Positions 61,757-64,000 of a DNA stretch of 64,000 bases are shown here, in pieces. The position numbers and the translations under genes are program-made. The stretch lies in NCBI RefSeq assembly GCF_030929615.1, contig NZ_JAVFVU010000040.1:1-64000 (forward strand). The letters run 5' to 3'. Every line of letters begins with the position of its first letter. The stretch's first letter is position 1. This stretch comes from Dyadobacter sp. LHD-138 (GTDB taxonomy: Bacteria > Bacteroidota > Bacteroidia > Cytophagales > Spirosomataceae). The notes below the pieces were generated by a model, which was not told where the DNA came from, made no database searches, and worked only from the letters and a program-made list of their open reading frames with translations.

Positions 61757-64000
61757 AAAGAAAACTCTTTTAACTCTCTCCCCGATTCCGGTCAGTAATT
61801 CATAAGGAATGGTTCCGATGCGTGCCGCAAGCTCAGTGATCATGACCTCCTTTCCGAAAATAATCACTTCGTCGCCTTCTTCTGCCACTGCATTGGTTAC
61901 ATCAATCATCGTCATATCCATACAGACATTGCCGATGGTGGGGCATAAGGTACCGTTGACCCAAACGTGCCCCACACCGTTTCCAAATCCTCTGTCAAAA
62001 CCATCGGCGTAACCAATAGCGATGGTTGCAATAGCGGAATCGTGCACGACGTGACCACGTCTGCTGTAACCTACCGTTTCGCCCGCGGCCAGGTATTTGA
62101 TTTGAGAAATAACCGTTTTTAGCGTTCCGACCGGCTGCAAAAACTTTTGCTGCTGACCGGTAGCTTCAACACCATACAAACCGATGCCCAGTCGTACCAT
62201 GTCCAGTTTGAATTCAGGGAAACGGACGATGCCGGCAGAATTCAGTATATGTTTGGTGATTTTATAACCCAATACATCCTGAATTAAGGTTGACCCTTTT
62301 ATAAAACGCTCATACTGAAGCTGAGAAAAACTGTTATGAACGCCTTCATCCGCCCCAACCAGATGACTGAAAATTGTCGAAACGTGGATGGATGGGTTAT
62401 CGATAAGCTGCTGTGTGAGCCATTCATAATCGTCTTGGACAAATCCCAGCCTGTGCATGCCGGTATCCAGCTTCAAATGAACCGACGGAATATCGGCTGA
62501 ATTATTTTTACGATTGATAAATTTAATCCAGTCTGCCAGCATTTGGCGGCTGTAAATCTCCGGTTCCAGTTGATATTGCAGGAGTGTATCAAAAGTTGGT
62601 GCGGTAGAATTCATCACCATAATAGGCAAGGTAATCCCGCTTTGGCGCAGCGAAACGCCTTCGTCCGCATAGGCTACCCCCAAATAGTCCACCCGATGGT
62701 ATTGGAGCAAACCTGCCACTTCCGAACTGCCGCTGCCATAGGCGAAAGCCTTCACCATGACCATGATTTTCGTATCAGAACCGATTTTTGTCCTGTAAAA
62801 ATTAAGATTATTGGTCAACGCATCCAGGTTAATTTCCAGTACCGTGCCGTGGACCTTCTGCTGAAGGCGGTGCACGATTTTTTCGAATGAAAACGGCCGG
62901 GCACCTTTGACAAGGATGAGGCTATTGTTCAGGGAATTAAAGGGGAAATGTTTCAGGTAAGCGTTGGTGTCCTCATAAAAATCCTTCTCCGGAATATCGA
63001 ACTGAGATATTTGCCTGCTCATTTCCGGGCCGATACCAACCAGCCGGTCGATTTTCTTTTCCCGTAAGAGCTGGGCGATAACACCGTAAAGCTCTGCTGG
63101 TACTTGTCCTGTTTGCAAAACGTCGGATAGGATAACCGTCTTGTGACTTCGTTGTTCCTGTTGTGTCAGAAAGTTCAAAGCCATGGTCAGGCCCTGAAGG
63201 TCATTGTTGTAAGTATCGTCAATAACGTAACAGTTATTGATCCCTTCCTTTAATTCGAGACGCATGGAAACGGGGCGGAGCATCAGGATTCGCTCCTGAA
63301 TTACCGGCGCCGCCAGTCCGAAATCAAGTAGGAACAAGATACAATGTGTAAGGTTTTCGAGCGAAGCTTCGTCCCGGAACGGGGTTTCAAAACTCATATC
63401 CCCGAATAAGCCAGAAAGTTTTATCTGTGTTTTATCCTTCCGCGAAGCGTAGGAAACATTTACGGCGGCGTCGGATCTGCTTCCCCAGCTTATGGTTTTC
63501 AGGAAAGGATTAACCGGGCGAAGGATCAATTTTATTTCTTCGTCAACGTCCGTATAGTCTTTACAATAAATCAGTGTTTTGACTTTGGTAAAAAGACGAA
63601 GTTTCTCAGTGATTTTTTGTTTACGACTCCTGAAACCATCATCGTGTGCCGAACCGATGTTGGTAAAAATACCAACGGTCGGACGGATGACCGTCTGGAG
63701 ATATTCCATTTCGTGCGCGCGGGAAATGCCGGCCTCAAAAATAGCCAGTGTATGTTCCTTTTTCAAATTCCAGACCGAAAGTGGTACACCAATTTGCGAG
63801 TTATAGCTTTTTGGACTGGCAATAACCCTTTCGCCCGGTGCTGTCAATTGTGCAAGCCATTCCTTGATGATCGTTTTTCCGTTACTGCCAACAATGCCCA
63901 AAACCGGTATGGAAAACTGGCTGCGATGTGCTGCGACAATTTTTTGCAATGTCCGGATGCTGGAAAAAACCGTCCAGACCGTTGCATTTTGCCAGGTTTC
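61748..64000 (-). CDS. MurF-alanine racemase fusion, 5' end beyond the window
   Basis: In the window, 750 residues of a fused enzyme are visible, and the frame is still open at base 64000. The first half is a MurF-type ligase (IPVLGIVGSNGKTIIKEWLAQL P-loop, then NIGSAHDDGF), which adds D-Ala-D-Ala to the UDP-MurNAc-tripeptide. The second half is a PLP-dependent alanine racemase (from about 62850) with the PLP-lysine region MVMVKAFAYGSG near 62750, HLKLDTGMHRLGF, and VGYSRRG with the catalytic Tyr near 62075. This fusion is typical of Bacteroidota and joins D-Ala production to its use in peptidoglycan synthesis. The TTG at 63949 is not the start. The N-terminal part is missing here. Confidence 0.95.
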   Translation of the reverse strand, partial: ETWQNATVWTVFSSIRTLQKIVAAHRSQFSIPVLGIVGSNGKTIIKEWLAQLTAPGERVIASPKSYNSQIGVPLSVWNLKKEHTLAIFEAGISRAHEMEYLQTVIRPTVGIFTNIGSAHDDGFRSRKQKITEKLRLFTKVKTLIYCKDYTDVDEEIKLILRPVNPFLKTISWGSRSDAAVNVSYASRKDKTQIKLSGLFGDMSFETPFRDEASLENLTHCILFLLDFGLAAPVIQERILMLRPVSMRLELKEGINNCYVIDDTYNNDLQGLTMALNFLTQQEQRSHKTVILSDVLQTGQVPAELYGVIAQLLREKKIDRLVGIGPEMSRQISQFDIPEKDFYEDTNAYLKHFPFNSLNNSLILVKGARPFSFEKIVHRLQQKVHGTVLEINLDALTNNLNFYRTKIGSDTKIMVMVKAFAYGSGSSEVAGLLQYHRVDYLGVAYADEGVSLRQSGITLPIMVMNSTAPTFDTLLQYQLEPEIYSRQMLADWIKFINRKNNSADIPSVHLKLDTGMHRLGFVQDDYEWLTQQLIDNPSIHVSTIFSHLVGADEGVHNSFSQLQYERFIKGSTLIQDVLGYKITKHILNSAGIVRFPEFKLDMVRLGIGLYGVEATGQQQKFLQPVGTLKTVISQIKYLAAGETVGYSRRGHVVHDSAIATIAIGYADGFDRGFGNGVGHVWVNGTLCPTIGNVCMDMTMIDVTNAVAEEGDEVIIFGKEVMITELAARIGTIPYELLTGIGERVKRVFFKE

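Noticed and set aside
1-64000. CRISPR array, tRNA, rRNA, insertion sequence, prophage or replication origin
   Set aside because: I saw no regularly spaced repeats, no tRNA-like cloverleaf, no transposase or phage genes. gyrB alone, without dnaA or a cluster of DnaA boxes, does not support an origin.

Overview
The window looks like a chromosomal segment of a Bacteroidota bacterium, most likely a Cytophagales member close to Dyadobacter or Spirosoma; the genus is an inference from protein style, not a computed result. Supporting signs are three SusC/SusD pairs, a FecI/FecR-type sigma and anti-sigma pair, a GSCFA-domain protein, a fused MurF-alanine racemase, DUF6934, FG-GAP/ASPIC surface proteins, and -7 elements of the form TAnnTTTG with few Shine-Dalgarno sequences.

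Layout. 1-600: the end of an unknown gene and a DUF6934 gene with an apparent frameshift. 700-9930: mostly housekeeping genes on the plus strand (GSCFA protein, Mrp ATPase with a NifU-domain partner, a long D-Ala-D-Ala ligase-like enzyme, a GH63-like glycosidase, a phosphohexomutase). 9983-17464: a BlaI repressor and M56 metalloprotease pair facing a SusC-SusD-lipoprotein operon, with two operator-like palindromes in the shared intergenic region. 18884-27882 (minus strand): ECF sigma, FecR, STN-containing SusC, SusD, then a haem c/FG-GAP lipoprotein. A strong plus-strand terminator in the susC leader suggests a cis-antisense RNA. 28090-28648: a broken copy of the same FG-GAP lipoprotein, next to a siderophore-type TonB receptor. 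31780-41766: small secreted and outer-membrane proteins, a Gfo/Idh/MocA oxidoreductase, a LytTR protein divergent from a response regulator-histidine kinase operon, a Tat-exported TIM-barrel protein, TsaE, an alanine dehydrogenase-like protein and a small conserved protein. 42082-51604: SusC-SusD followed by a very large ASPIC/UnbV FG-GAP protein and a vanadium haloperoxidase-type enzyme. 51881-56939: a beta-barrel protein, a ThuA-domain protein and a large SGNH-like/beta-propeller/HEAT/cytochrome c fusion. 57267-64000: gyrB, polyphosphate kinase and the MurF-Alr fusion, which runs off the right edge.

How it fits together. The accessory genes form three uptake modules under different types of control: BlaI/M56, ECF sigma/FecR with a possible antisense RNA, and no dedicated regulator visible. 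Two of the three are followed by FG-GAP proteins linked to redox chemistry (haem c or haloperoxidase). The housekeeping genes are typical of the phylum. I saw no tRNA, rRNA, CRISPR array, insertion sequence or prophage. Where the longest open frame begins at TTG and a good downstream ATG exists, I used the ATG.
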